Below, one piece after another: positions 54,530 to 63,321 of a stretch of 64,000 nucleotides of DNA. The position numbers were made by a program, and so were the translations under genes. Source of the DNA: an uncultured Bryobacterales bacterium (lineage in GTDB: Bacteria; Acidobacteriota; Terriglobia; Bryobacterales; UBA6623); the NCBI GenBank assembly GCA_951813065.1, contig CATOTH010000001.1, positions 62,001-126,000 of the forward strand, read 5' to 3'. Within the stretch, counting starts at the first letter, position 1. Each line of letters starts with the position of its first letter. The notes below the pieces were generated by a model. It saw nothing but the letters and a program-made list of their open reading frames with translations. It searched no databases and was not told the DNA's origin.

Positions 54530-56233
54530 GTGGGAATCGCCCCCAGTCCAAGACCCTCGAAGGAAAGCGGCGCCGAGGGCTCCAGCGGGCTCTCGTTGCT
54601 GGTGGAACCCCCTTCTGGCGAATGCCTGCAGGTGCAGGTATCACGCAGCCCCTTCGTGATGGGCCGTCTCGCGGATTGCGATCTGACCTTGCGCGACAAG
54701 CGCATTTCGCGGCGTCACGCCCATATCCAGTTGGAGAACGGTACGTATTCGATCCAGGACCTCAAGAGCCGTCACGGCGTGACCGTCAACGGCGAGCGGG
54801 TAGAACGCTCCAAACTGGCAGTCGGCGATCGGATCGGTTTCGGGATCCAAGATTCGTTCGTGATCACCGTGGGGGAGGGCTTTAGCCCGCATGCACCGCT
54901 ACTGAAGAAGGTTTCCCAGATCCCCGACGATCGCAGCCACACCGGGGCGCTCGGCCGGCTGGCTGCCATGCTCGATGTTGCTCGGACGATGACGTCTTCC
55001 GAAGGCGTTGAAGAAGTCTTCGATGCGGTCGTCGATGCGGCGCTGACTATCACCCATGCAGACCGTGCGTTCCTGCTGTTGCGTGACGAGCGCCACGACC
55101 TGCATGTCAGGGCTGCTCGCGACTCGACTACTGCCTCTAGCGACCCTGGCGAACTTCAGGTTCCGGTCAATGTCATCGCCGAGGCCCTTGACGAGCGCTC
55201 GGATCTCTTCTCGATGACGATCGGGCCCACGGTCAGTCTCGGAGTCGAAGATCCCACATTCGACGGACGGGTCGATGCGTCGAGCGCGTTGTGCGTCCCC
55301 ATCTTGCGCATGCGCATCGGCCAGGACCACGAAACCATGGTGATCTCCGCCAAGGAAGACACCCTCGGGGTGCTCTACATGGACACCCGCAACCCTGACG
55401 TGCGCTTGGCGGAAGATAACCAGGCCCTGCTGCAGGCCCTGGCCATCGAGATTTCAACCGTGATCGAGAACGCGAGGCTTATTGAGGAAGAGCGCGAGAA
55501 GCATCGGCTAGACCAAGAGTTGCAGATGGCGCAGGGGATTCAGAAGGCGCTAAGGCCCGCGGCTCTTCCGAGCGGTGGATGGCTCGTTGCGAAGGGGCAT
55601 AGCGAAGCCAGTTCGCGACTGGGCGGTGACTACTACGACTTGATGCGGGGCCCATCAGACAATTGGGTGGCGGTCGTCGCCGACGTGTCCGGCAAGGGGG
55701 TGGCGGCCTCGCTGCTTGCCGCACTCTTGCAGGGGGCCTTCTTCTTCGGGTCAGGTTCTGAGGTTTCGCTGGCAGGCACCTTGGGCCGCATCAATTGCTA
55801 CCTTTGCGAGCGCTCCGGGCAAACGCGTTTCGTGACGGTCTTCGCATTGATCGTCGAGGAGGACGGAACGATGCGCTGGAGCAATGCGGGGCACTGCTCA
55901 GCAATCCTCGCTCGTGCCTCTGGAGAAGTGTACTCGCTGAGGTCGAACTGTCGGCCGGTGGGCCTCTTCGCCGATTCCGAGTTTGTCGAAGAGGCCTGCC
56001 AACTGTTCCCAGGAGACAAGTTGTTGATCTATAGCGACGGTGTCTCCGAAGCACGGAGCTCCGAGGGCGAGTTGCTCGGGGAGCAACGGCTGGAAACAGC
56101 CGCCGCGAATCATGCCCGCAACACAACGGCGGAGTTCTTCGACTCCGTGCTTGCAACAGTCCGTGACTTCGCCGGTGACGGACCGCATGACGACGATCTG
56201 ACGATGCTTGCTCTCGGCTACAAGGAAGGCTGA
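54530..56233 (+). CDS. FHA-GAF-PP2C (SpoIIE-type) serine phosphatase
   Basis: A 567-residue signalling protein beginning at GTG 54530, five bases after the fur-like stop. Domains in order: FHA (about 25-120: FVMGRLADCDLTLRDKRISR, RHAHIQLENG, KSRHGVTVNGERV), which binds phosphothreonine; GAF (about 150-320: EGVEEVFDAVVDAALTITHA, GVLYMDTRNPDVRLAEDNQA); a short coiled coil; and PP2C/SpoIIE phosphatase (about 345-560) with metal aspartates in LGGDYYDLM, VVADVSGKGVAASLLAALLQ and HDDDLTMLALGY. The family antagonises anti-sigma-factor kinases (Rsb/SpoIIE partner switch). No kinase or STAS partner is adjacent. Being downstream of a Fur protein suggests metal- or stress-responsive expression. Confidence 0.92.
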   Translation: MGIAPSPRPSKESGAEGSSGLSLLVEPPSGECLQVQVSRSPFVMGRLADCDLTLRDKRISRRHAHIQLENGTYSIQDLKSRHGVTVNGERVERSKLAVGDRIGFGIQDSFVITVGEGFSPHAPLLKKVSQIPDDRSHTGALGRLAAMLDVARTMTSSEGVEEVFDAVVDAALTITHADRAFLLLRDERHDLHVRAARDSTTASSDPGELQVPVNVIAEALDERSDLFSMTIGPTVSLGVEDPTFDGRVDASSALCVPILRMRIGQDHETMVISAKEDTLGVLYMDTRNPDVRLAEDNQALLQALAIEISTVIENARLIEEEREKHRLDQELQMAQGIQKALRPAALPSGGWLVAKGHSEASSRLGGDYYDLMRGPSDNWVAVVADVSGKGVAASLLAALLQGAFFFGSGSEVSLAGTLGRINCYLCERSGQTRFVTVFALIVEEDGTMRWSNAGHCSAILARASGEVYSLRSNCRPVGLFADSEFVEEACQLFPGDKLLIYSDGVSEARSSEGELLGEQRLETAAANHARNTTAEFFDSVLATVRDFAGDGPHDDDLTMLALGYKEG

Positions 56234-57354
56234 GGCAGTTCAGTGAAGGTCGCCAAGCGAGTCCGCGATTCCATGCCGAATAGGGAAGGCTGTGTAGTCC
56301 GTGATGCCGATTCCGGCTATGAGCTGAATTAGAACCTTGTGGGCAATCTGACAGACGAATCGCCTGTTTTCAGTGCTCTAGACGGTTGCGGCAGGTTGTG
56401 GTTCTTACTTGCTCACAATGACGATGACACGGCTACTTGTAGCGCTAGCGGTCATTCTACCCACCACATGCATGGCGTCTGATCTGCTGGAAACGGGTCC
56501 GGTCAATCATCAGCACCTAATGCCAATCGTAATACCCGATCTCGACCCGTATGCAATGCCAATCATTTCACCAGCTTCTACTTCGCCTGATGATTCCAGA
56601 CAAGGGAGTCATAACTCCGGCGTTCACCTCAGAGCCATAGCAGGTCGAACGAGAGCCCTTGTCGAACAACGTTTCCGGCGGCTTGACCGTGGCAGCGTGC
56701 GCCTAGTCCCGAAGCGCCCCGGTTCGGTACCTGAATCGGATCGAAATCCCTAACACGCCACGGGGTCTGCTCGCGATTCGGGAAGTCCGGTAGACCGTAA
56801 CGTTTCCCGGCAACAGCACCGGTAAGCGATTCGATACGAGGGGAGAGGAAGCGGTGGTTCCTCCATGGTTTGTTGCCGAAGTTTGTTGATTGCGCTGGTA
56901 GAGACCCGGAAGAATCGCAAGACACTGACGGTGCAAATCTTGCGGATTACATGGCTGGAAATGAATTTAGTGAGGCCTATCTGAAGCGAAATCCCTACTT
57001 CTGTTTTCCTGACTGACCTCAAACACACAAGGGAATCCACGATGAGGTGATGCGTGATCTTGAAGAGGTCGGAGCTCGATTCCCGAACGTGAACCCGGAC
57101 CATCATCCTGAGGTTTACGTAGAGCAAGAAAAGCTCGAAGAGCGAACTGTGTGCGGACCCGTGTGAAGGGCAGCGCACCTTGGACGACAATGAGAGCTAG
57201 GCCACCTTACGAGCGGTGGCGAGGTCGGACTCGAGGAGGGAACTGCTGACAGTTCCTGTGGGTCAGAGGCGAGGTCGAAAGGCCTCCACTCATCGATGTC
57301 GTGGCAAGAGTGGATTAGCTGGTAGCGCTCGGATAGCCCGTCAGGGACTTGATG
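56234..57354. other. Low-GC stretch with decayed or doubtful ORFs
   Basis: About 1.1 kb of visibly lower GC than its neighbours. On the plus strand 56418-56753 could encode a small exported protein (signal MTMTRLLVALAVILPTTCMA, then NHQHLMPIVIPDLDPYAMPI) but has no ribosome binding site. Further right, fragments in different frames look coding-like (VTFPGNSTGKRFDTRGEEAV; DYMAGNEFSEAYLKRNPYF, stop, HKGIHDEVMRDLEEVGARFP) and may be one broken gene. I recognise no family. Foreign origin is possible. Confidence 0.35.
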
Positions 57355-57729
57355 TCACCGACCCGCTGTGCGGCGGGTGTGGAGGAGGCTCAGCGAGTAC
57401 GCAATGCCGATGATCGGAACCACCGAGAACACCACGGCAAGTTCCCAGTCTCCCTTGATCGCACCCGTGGCAATCCTTTGCGCAAGAGTCAAGTCGGCGA
57501 TGACGTTCGCCAGCAGGAGGGCCGCGATGGCGATGATGGCGGCTCTGGTGAGTCGGGTCGCCAAAACCAGCACCAGCACACCTGCGGCACCGAGGGGGTG
57601 GACGACCGTCAGCAGCAGGCGTTGCCAGACATCTCCGCCATCCGCGAAGGCTCCAACCAGGGCCGTGAAGCCTGCAAATAGCGTGTGGGTCACAGCCACG
57701 ACCAGCACAAGAATCCTGAAGACGGTCAT
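57355..57729 (-). CDS. Small four-helix inner-membrane protein
   Basis: A 124-residue protein with four hydrophobic helices (about residues 5-25, 38-58, 62-82 and 95-115) and a basic tail (LLHTRRTAGR). No catalytic or binding motif is visible, and I do not recognise the family. The start codon faces that of the 71-codon gene at 57741 across 11 bp, leaving no room for separate upstream signals. No clear ribosome binding site is seen. Confidence 0.6.
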   Translation of the reverse strand: MTVFRILVLVVAVTHTLFAGFTALVGAFADGGDVWQRLLLTVVHPLGAAGVLVLVLATRLTRAAIIAIAALLLANVIADLTLAQRIATGAIKGDWELAVVFSVVPIIGIAYSLSLLHTRRTAGR

Positions 57730-57740
57730 CTTGTCATGGT

Positions 57741-57956
57741 ATGAGTGCTCCGAGACACGTGGAAGACAGGATCAACATCTTTCTCCAGCGGATTCTCGGA
57801 CCGAACGACGAGTCAGTCCGAGGGAAGATCATCATGGTGACTCGAGCCTTGGTCGCGCTCATCATTGTCAAATACGTCTTGGGAGCAGTCCTCGCGATAT
57901 TTGTGGCCTTGCTGGGAGTGTTCACCTGGCTACCGATGAGACTCATTCGAGGCTAA
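57741..57956 (+). CDS. Small membrane protein, 71 residues
   Basis: The N-terminal half is polar and amphipathic (HVEDRINIFLQRILGPNDES) and the C-terminal half has one or two hydrophobic segments (IIMVTRALVALIIVKYVLGA, VLAIFVALLGVFTWLPMRLI). It is divergent from the four-helix protein with an 11-bp gap; GTG 57759 would be a shorter start. Unrecognised family; the composition makes chance unlikely. Confidence 0.5.
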   Translation: MSAPRHVEDRINIFLQRILGPNDESVRGKIIMVTRALVALIIVKYVLGAVLAIFVALLGVFTWLPMRLIRG

Positions 57957-58089
57957 AGGATCATTCGGGGCCACTCACTGTCGCGGCTCGACCGCCGAAC
58001 CCGCTCACGTAACTGTCTCGGGGCAGCGAAGGGTCCCGGGCGATTTCGCCGGGCATGTGTTGTGCCGGGAGGGCCAGCGTGTTCCGGAG

Positions 58090-58704
58090 CTAAGGGTTGC
58101 AGGCGGAGACCTCAGAGTGCGCTGTCCAGGCAGTGAAGGGCTCTTCCCCTGAGGGCAGTTGCACGGCAACGGATTCCCCGGGTGCGAGGTCAGTTCGCTC
58201 CGTCGGGCCCAGTTCCGTTCCAGTTGAAAGGTGCACCTCGACGCGAACGGAGCAGAGTGTCTTTCGCGTCGTGTTCTCGACCGTACCGCCGAAGGCCTGT
58301 AGCGCCGGGTCAAACGCCAGGAAGAGCCGCGCTCCACGCCGCGTCGCGTCCCAAGCCTCCCCGGGTCGGATGTATTCGCCCGCTTCCTCGCCTTCGGGCC
58401 CAAGTTCGCCATGACCCTCTTCCCGGCCGTGCTCGCCCCTCTCCCGGCGACCATGTTCGGTGTCTCCCGCGTGCTCTCGCTCCTCGCCGACACGCTCGGC
58501 AGTCCCGTCTCCAACCGGTTCTCCGCTATCCGGTGAGGCAGCTTCGCCAGACTCTGAAACCGTTCCCGTCAGGGCGGCATCCGCAGCAGGATTCACAGCG
58601 TCGGTTCCGGACGATTCCTCCCCGGTCCGGTCGGAACAGGCTACGAGCCCGACAAGCGCGAATGCCACCACGGACCAAAATCGGATCTGGATTCCATCTC
58701 TCAT
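58090..58704 (-). CDS. Lipoprotein with Glu/Gly/His-rich linker and C-terminal beta domain
   Basis: About 204 residues from ATG 58704 (MRDGIQIRFWSVVAFALVGL), giving a lipoprotein signal with lipobox LVAC; the frame start at 58737 adds 11 residues. Residues about 25-110 are a low-complexity, strongly charged tether (repeats of E, G, H, R: REHAGDTEHGRRERGEHGRE). The final 90 residues form a small beta-sandwich-like domain (LFLAFDPALQAFGGTVENTT, LCSVRVEVHLSTGTELGPTE) resembling FxLYD-type domains. Envelope location is likely. The histidine-rich tether might bind metal, which is speculation. Confidence 0.65.
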   Translation of the reverse strand: MRDGIQIRFWSVVAFALVGLVACSDRTGEESSGTDAVNPAADAALTGTVSESGEAASPDSGEPVGDGTAERVGEEREHAGDTEHGRRERGEHGREEGHGELGPEGEEAGEYIRPGEAWDATRRGARLFLAFDPALQAFGGTVENTTRKTLCSVRVEVHLSTGTELGPTERTDLAPGESVAVQLPSGEEPFTAWTAHSEVSACNP

Positions 58705-58944
58705 CTGAATCTTCTTGGAAATCAACTCCGGTATCATTCTTGCTCATCTTGGAAGTCCTCGTTCCCAAGAAGCCTAGGAATCGGCAGTCCACCGTACCTG
58801 GCCTTGCCGCACGTACAACTGGTGTCGATGAGGCTCCGGCTCGTCCTCATGCTCCGGAGGTGCGGTGTCAGGTACGGATTCGCGCTAATCGATGCTCCTG
58901 AGAAATTTCTTGAACGATCCGCCCAGCAGAGGAGTAGTAATAAT

Positions 58945-59571
58945 GTGAGCGCAATGCCGGATGCACCCTCCATTGGGAGGTCAATCGCATGGCTGTCCCG
59001 CCGGAGTGCGACCGATTCGAACAGGGAAGCGATTCGCGACCTTGTCGGCAAAACCAAGAAGGGCGACGCAGTGGCATTCGGGGGCCTCGTTGACCTGTAC
59101 CAGCAGCGTGTGTTTCGCACTGCCAACGCCCTCCTGGGTTCCAATGCCGATGCCAGCGACGCTGTGCAAGAGGTTTTCCTCAGGGCTTATCGAAACATTG
59201 TGAAGTTCGACGACTCGCGGGATCTCGCACCCTGGCTTTACAAGATCACGGCAAACGTCTGCCGCGACATCGCTGCGGCGAAGCGGCGCCACCAGGGCGT
59301 TTCCGTCGATGAACAGGGACTGGTCTCGACCTCTCCTGGGCCGTTCGAAAGTGTCGCACGGAGCGAGCAACGCCATCTGACCCGCCTGGCTCTGGCAAGA
59401 CTTCCCTACAAGGAGCGCGCGGCCATTGCTCTTCGCGACCTCGAGGGCCTGACAACGCGAGAAGTTGCCCGAATTCTCGGAACGACCGAGGGGACAGTTC
59501 GCTCCCAGATCAGTTCAGGACGCGCCAAGTTGCGCCGAATCATCCTGGGCCACGACCGGAGGAAGCCGTGA
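58945..59571 (+). CDS. ECF-type RNA polymerase sigma factor
   Basis: A 208-residue sigma-70 family factor. GTG 58945 is chosen because GAGGAG lies nine bases upstream; the longer frame to 58804 has no motif. Region 2 (AFGGLVDLYQQRVFRTANAL, ASDAVQEVFLRAYRNIVKFD, APWLYKITANVCRDIAAAKR) and region 4 (ALARLPYKERAAIALRDLEG, LTTREVARILGTTEGTVRSQ) are complete. Its stop overlaps the anti-sigma start (GTGA), so the pair is translationally coupled. It probably autoregulates this operon. Confidence 0.92.
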   Translation: MSAMPDAPSIGRSIAWLSRRSATDSNREAIRDLVGKTKKGDAVAFGGLVDLYQQRVFRTANALLGSNADASDAVQEVFLRAYRNIVKFDDSRDLAPWLYKITANVCRDIAAAKRRHQGVSVDEQGLVSTSPGPFESVARSEQRHLTRLALARLPYKERAAIALRDLEGLTTREVARILGTTEGTVRSQISSGRAKLRRIILGHDRRKP

Positions 59572-60152
59572 CTTGTCCGCAGGAAACCGAACTCGCTCTA
59601 GTTGCGGGCGGGGAAGGGCGCGATCGTCGAATCTCGAGCATTGAAAGCCACATCCTGATCTGTGAGCGGTGTGCGCAAGAGGTTGCGGAGTTTCGACTGG
59701 TCCGGTCTGCTGTGGCGACCAGCGGGTCCCACATGCTGCCGAATGCTCGCGAACAGATTCGGGCAGAAATCCTTGAACGGATTTCCCGCGAACCATTGGG
59801 CCGCGCAGCAAGCCATCCATTGCTGCCGATCCTTTGGATCGCGTGCGTCCTGATTGTTCTTTCCGCGTCGGCAGGCTTGGTGCTTACCCTGCAGCCACCT
59901 CAGGCCGGCGTGATGCCGCTCGCGGCGGCGTTCGACGCCCACAGGCCGCCAGCCCATGCGTTTCTGTTCTCCGAGCGGCCCGAAGTGAGCCCGGAATCGA
60001 AGACCATGGCCCCTGCTCGGTTCGATAGCTCAGGCATCCTGGAGTCAGCCCAGCTGAAATTCGTGGAGCTTTCAGACGGATTGACCAGGATCGCGCAGCT
60101 TCGCATCCCCGCCAAGGATCCGTCCCTGGAGATCCATTGGATTATGGAGTAA
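59568..60152 (+). CDS. Membrane-anchored anti-sigma factor (zinc-finger type)
   Basis: A 194-residue protein starting at GTG 59568 inside the sigma stop. The N-terminal zinc anti-sigma motif is present as ESHILICERCAQEVAEF (H-x3-C-x2-C, about residues 27-34). One transmembrane helix lies at about 86-107 (LLPILWIACVLIVLSASAGL). The periplasmic tail of about 85 residues ends in a beta-like segment. It should hold the ECF factor at the membrane until an envelope signal releases it. Confidence 0.88.
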   Translation: MTCPQETELALVAGGEGRDRRISSIESHILICERCAQEVAEFRLVRSAVATSGSHMLPNAREQIRAEILERISREPLGRAASHPLLPILWIACVLIVLSASAGLVLTLQPPQAGVMPLAAAFDAHRPPAHAFLFSERPEVSPESKTMAPARFDSSGILESAQLKFVELSDGLTRIAQLRIPAKDPSLEIHWIME

Positions 60153-60162
60153 AGGAGTTCCC

Positions 60163-61098
60163 ATGTCTTGTTCTTGGTTTCCTGGAGGTTGCCTCGTGGC
60201 GGCGATGCTGGCTGGACCAGCATCTCTTATGGCCGACGAGCAGATCGTTGATGAAATCGAACCCCTATTTCTTGAAGCCGAAGAGTCCAAACGAATAGCC
60301 GACGGTTGGGTCGAGGACGTTGTCGTCACTGGCGATCGATCGATCAGGCTGACGGGCGAGCGGGACCAGGTCCAACAAGCCATCGGCGCCGTCATGCTGG
60401 CTGACCAGCGGTTCGCCGATAACGACGTCGAACTGGCGCGATCCATCGCGCGAGTGTATAGCGTAAAGCACGCTGACCCGCAAGCGTTGGCGTCGTTGAT
60501 CAATCGCACCGGGCCTGACGTCCAGGCGGACCCAACTCTCCAGGTCGTGGTGCTGAGTGGTCGCGTTGAACAAGTCGAGTCAGCGATGGCGGTGCTTGCC
60601 GAGCTGGACGTCGCTCGCGAGGTATCGGCACAGAGCGAGGAGGAGCCGGTACAGCGTGACGTGGTATTTGATGTTTACTTGGTTGGTGCGTACTCGGGTC
60701 CACACGAATTCCCTGCTTTGCCGGCCGTCCCTCAAAGCGCTGTGGAGGGGTTCAGAGAGACGTTCCCGTTCGCATCGTACAGTCTGCTCGAAGCGTTTAC
60801 GATCCGTGCTTCCCCTGGCGGAAGCGACGCAAGTGTCAGAGGCTATCTGGACTCTGATCAACTGACCGAGTATCGATTTCAAGCCGAAGTGGAAAGCAGC
60901 CATGAGGAATCCGGCTCGATCAGCCTAAGCGATGTTTGGCTCGTGCTTAGGACGTACTCCAAAGAAACCGGCACACAAGAGTCGGAAATCCGGACCAATC
61001 TGACAATTCAGGAATCGAAGACCGTGGTCGTAGGAAAGGCCGGGATCCGTGGAGTTGCCGATGGCGTGTTTCTTGTATTGAGAGCCCGTTTCGACTAA
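60163..61098 (+). CDS. Exported protein with secretin N-domain-like region
   Basis: A 311-residue protein, 10 bp after the anti-sigma gene, with a signal peptide (MSCSWFPGGCLVAAMLAGPA). Residues about 85-150 resemble the short secretin/NolW N-domain of type II/IV secretins: ARVYSVKHADPQALASLINR, then ADPTLQVVVLSGRVEQVESA and MAVLAELDVAR. The C-terminal 140 residues (VVFDVYLVGAYSG, ESGSISLSDVWLVLRTYSKE, NLTIQESKTVVVGKAGIRGV) resemble the gate/strand edges of secretin-like proteins, but there is no complete secretin barrel. It may be a periplasmic partner or decoy of a secretin, or the sensor feeding the anti-sigma factor. Function is not established. Confidence 0.65.
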   Translation: MSCSWFPGGCLVAAMLAGPASLMADEQIVDEIEPLFLEAEESKRIADGWVEDVVVTGDRSIRLTGERDQVQQAIGAVMLADQRFADNDVELARSIARVYSVKHADPQALASLINRTGPDVQADPTLQVVVLSGRVEQVESAMAVLAELDVAREVSAQSEEEPVQRDVVFDVYLVGAYSGPHEFPALPAVPQSAVEGFRETFPFASYSLLEAFTIRASPGGSDASVRGYLDSDQLTEYRFQAEVESSHEESGSISLSDVWLVLRTYSKETGTQESEIRTNLTIQESKTVVVGKAGIRGVADGVFLVLRARFD

Positions 61099-61242
61099 GC
61101 AAGTGTGATTCCATACAACTCGGCGGAGGCGAGCGCGTGCTACGGAGGACCAGAATCGTGTTGGCGCCTTGCCCGGGTCAACTACGTAGAGGAGCACATC
61201 GGGGAGACCTTCACCGTCTGTTGCCTTGCACGTGGGACCACG

Positions 61243-61779
61243 TCACCCTTCGCGACCACTAGACCGGTGCGCTAGTAGCAACATCACGGCGCCAACGAGT
61301 AACGACGCGCCCACAGATCCTGTAGCCTTCTTATCCGAAGATCGCCATGATCGGCCACGAACCGAGCGACACGCCGAGACTGAGGCCGATGTAGACACGG
61401 TTTTGTTGCAGCCACGCATAGGGCAGGAAATGGGCTCCCACGATGGCCGCGAACACAGCCGGACGAATGTCGGCGATTGCACGTACGTCAGGACAGCGGT
61501 CGGAATTGCGACTGTCTGTTTCATCGCAAGATCGACGGAGAGCGAGGTCAGCGGGTTTTCGGGGTGCCCAGCAGGAAACCGGAGCAGCTTCTGGAGGCCG
61601 AAGGCCATCGGCAGAGCCACCGCACCCTGGAACATCACTGCCAGCGCGAGACCTGCGGCTGGCGACCGGTACGCCAGCAGACCGCACACGATCCAGGTCG
61701 TTCCGAGAGCGATCAGAAACGCCGCTCCGCGGTGACTGCTCGCCGCCACGTCGTTTAGCGCTATTTGGATGTCTCTCAT
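61243..61779 (-). pseudogene. Frameshifted DUF7010-like membrane protein gene
   Basis: The first frame (MRDIQIALNDVAASSHRGAA to LTYVQSPTFV, ending near 61465) has membrane helices of a family with pattern GAHFxPYAWLxxxxxY. The continuation lies in another frame (PAVFAAIVGAHFLPYAWLQQ, then NRVYIGLSLGVSLGSWPIMA, stop near 61335). The last helix (GSVGASLLVGAVMLLLAHRS) is back in the first frame. Two compensating single-base shifts near 61465 and 61345 would restore one gene of about 178 codons. Either real mutations or sequencing/assembly errors could explain this. The family name is a tentative recognition. Confidence 0.6.
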
Positions 61780-62038
61780 TCGACGGAATTTGCCACTCGA
61801 ATGGCCGAGAAATGCAGAATAAACTCACCGCCTGACCCTGACTCTCATACTTGCTAGATCGCTAGGCGCAAGCAGCCAGAAAGCCCAAGAACCAAGCGGG
61901 TCATTCTGCTGCTGCCGCGGTCCTGCCGCCGCAGAAAGTGAAGTCCAGAAAGACGAGTTCGGCGCCGCTGGTTTCCTGTTGGCACCTGATGCGCCTTCGG
62001 CGCTCGTCCGGCAGGTCGCTACGGACTCGGTGGCGGAG

Positions 62039-62995
62039 TCAGAGGGTCGGCCGACGGGAGGCTTCATTTTCGATCACCGGAGATGCGAGCAGCTTTGACA
62101 AATTGCCTCCGAGGATCGCCTTTGCCTCGTTCAATGAGAGCCCAAGCGAGTCCAGTGCTGTGCACTGTGCTTCGAACACAGTCCTCTGCCAACCCCTAGG
62201 AAAGAACGAGGAATCCGAGCCGAAGAGCAGTCGATCCGGACCCGCGACATCAATCGCCCGGGCAAACACTTCGGCCAGAGTCGGTGGCGGAATAAGGGTC
62301 TTCGTCCAGCTGTTTGTGCTGGACGTGTCGAGATACACGTTTGGAGCCAAGGTCGCGAGGATCAACGCCTCGCGAAAATATCCTGCGCCGAAGTGAGGGA
62401 TCACGAAGTTCGTGGTGGGATGCTCCAACGCCACCCGATGCAGGTCGATCGGGTTCGAGTACTTCATGTCAAACACTGACGGCAAGCCGAGCTTGGCGCG
62501 AACACCCACTGTCAGCATCCCCATATGGACAAAGACGATCCTTCCGGGAGCCTCGGCAGCGAGTTCGTAGAACGCCTTCATGCGTGGATCTTGGACCGAA
62601 AACCTGAGCATGGCCGGAAACAGGCATAACCCGTGCAGGCCCAGATCCTCGAATGCCCTCCGTGCCCTCGCTTCAGCACCTTCCTCCATCGGATTGAGCA
62701 TGAAATGCCCGTAGAACCGGTCCGGGAATGCGCGGACAGCATCGGCGGCCGCGGCTTCGTCGCCGGGCACGCTCGCCATCAGGACGGACTTCGAGACCCC
62801 GCGGCGGTCCAGTTCCGAAACCCAGGTTGCTGCCAGTTCCTCGTTGCTTGCCGGCGGCACGTCCCACCCCAGCGAAGCAACCATGCTGTCGACATCGTCC
62901 GTGCCCTTCTGTCGGGCCAGCGCCTCGAAGAACGACCGCGAAAACAGGTGCGCGTGGGCGTCCTGGACTTCGATCTCACCCCAGGGAGTCAGCAT
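62039..62995 (-). CDS. Amidohydrolase (metal-dependent TIM-barrel, Amidohydro_2 type)
   Basis: A 318-residue enzyme from ATG 62995, supported by GGAGAAGG four bases upstream; the frame to 63094 lies inside the moaD-like gene. Metal-site motifs are QDAHAHLF (HxH at the N-terminus), FVHMGML, FVIPHFGAGY and the barrel-end aspartate in DRLLFGSDSSFFPRG. The family covers decarboxylases and hydrolases of aromatic or lactone substrates; the substrate here is unknown. It overlaps the moaD-like gene by 20 bp and is co-transcribed with it and the hupE-like gene. Confidence 0.87.
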   Translation of the reverse strand: MLTPWGEIEVQDAHAHLFSRSFFEALARQKGTDDVDSMVASLGWDVPPASNEELAATWVSELDRRGVSKSVLMASVPGDEAAAADAVRAFPDRFYGHFMLNPMEEGAEARARRAFEDLGLHGLCLFPAMLRFSVQDPRMKAFYELAAEAPGRIVFVHMGMLTVGVRAKLGLPSVFDMKYSNPIDLHRVALEHPTTNFVIPHFGAGYFREALILATLAPNVYLDTSSTNSWTKTLIPPPTLAEVFARAIDVAGPDRLLFGSDSSFFPRGWQRTVFEAQCTALDSLGLSLNEAKAILGGNLSKLLASPVIENEASRRPTL

Positions 62996-63269
62996 CGGTC
63001 CTTCTCCGTCCGCCCGAAATGGCTGGAATGAAATGCACTTCCGAGTCGCTGTCAACGGTGTCGAGCAGGCCCAGAGTGCTGATTTCCCCGTCAATTGCCA
63101 CGGAGATGTTGCTGCGGAGCTGCCCGTTGTCGAGCAACCGGTCGCCCAGCGCAGGATAGGCAGCAGTTAGGTTGCGGACGATGTCGCGCACGGTCGCGCC
63201 GCCGATCTCGATTTCCTCGGCGTCGCCAGCCAACGGTCGCAGCATCGATGGAATGAAAACCGTCGCCAC
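62976..63269 (-). CDS. MoaD/ThiS-family ubiquitin-like sulfur carrier with extended C-terminus
   Basis: A 97-residue beta-grasp protein from GTG 63269 (VATVFIPSMLRPLAGDAEEI); the longer frame to 63356 has no conserved sequence. ATVRDIVRNLTAAYPALGDR and LRSNISVAIDGEISTLGLLD, then VHFIPAISGG, are typical of MoaD/ThiS carriers. Normally the chain ends in that diglycine, which becomes a thiocarboxylate; here RRRTDADSLG follows. The extra codons contain the ribosome binding site and start of the downstream gene, so they may be a by-product of gene overlap or be trimmed by a protease. No MoeB/ThiF-type activating enzyme is visible in the window. Confidence 0.8.
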   Translation of the reverse strand: MATVFIPSMLRPLAGDAEEIEIGGATVRDIVRNLTAAYPALGDRLLDNGQLRSNISVAIDGEISTLGLLDTVDSDSEVHFIPAISGGRRRTDADSLG

Positions 63270-63321
63270 GAGTCTCTCATGATAGTGCGGTCCGCAGTTC
63301 ATTCCTCGACTCCGCTGGGGT

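Noticed and set aside
56940..57170. TGA within a coding-like fragment (FCFPD-stop) as a second selenocysteine codon
   Set aside because: No protein family is recognised, there is no downstream SECIS-like hairpin, and neighbouring fragments are also broken.
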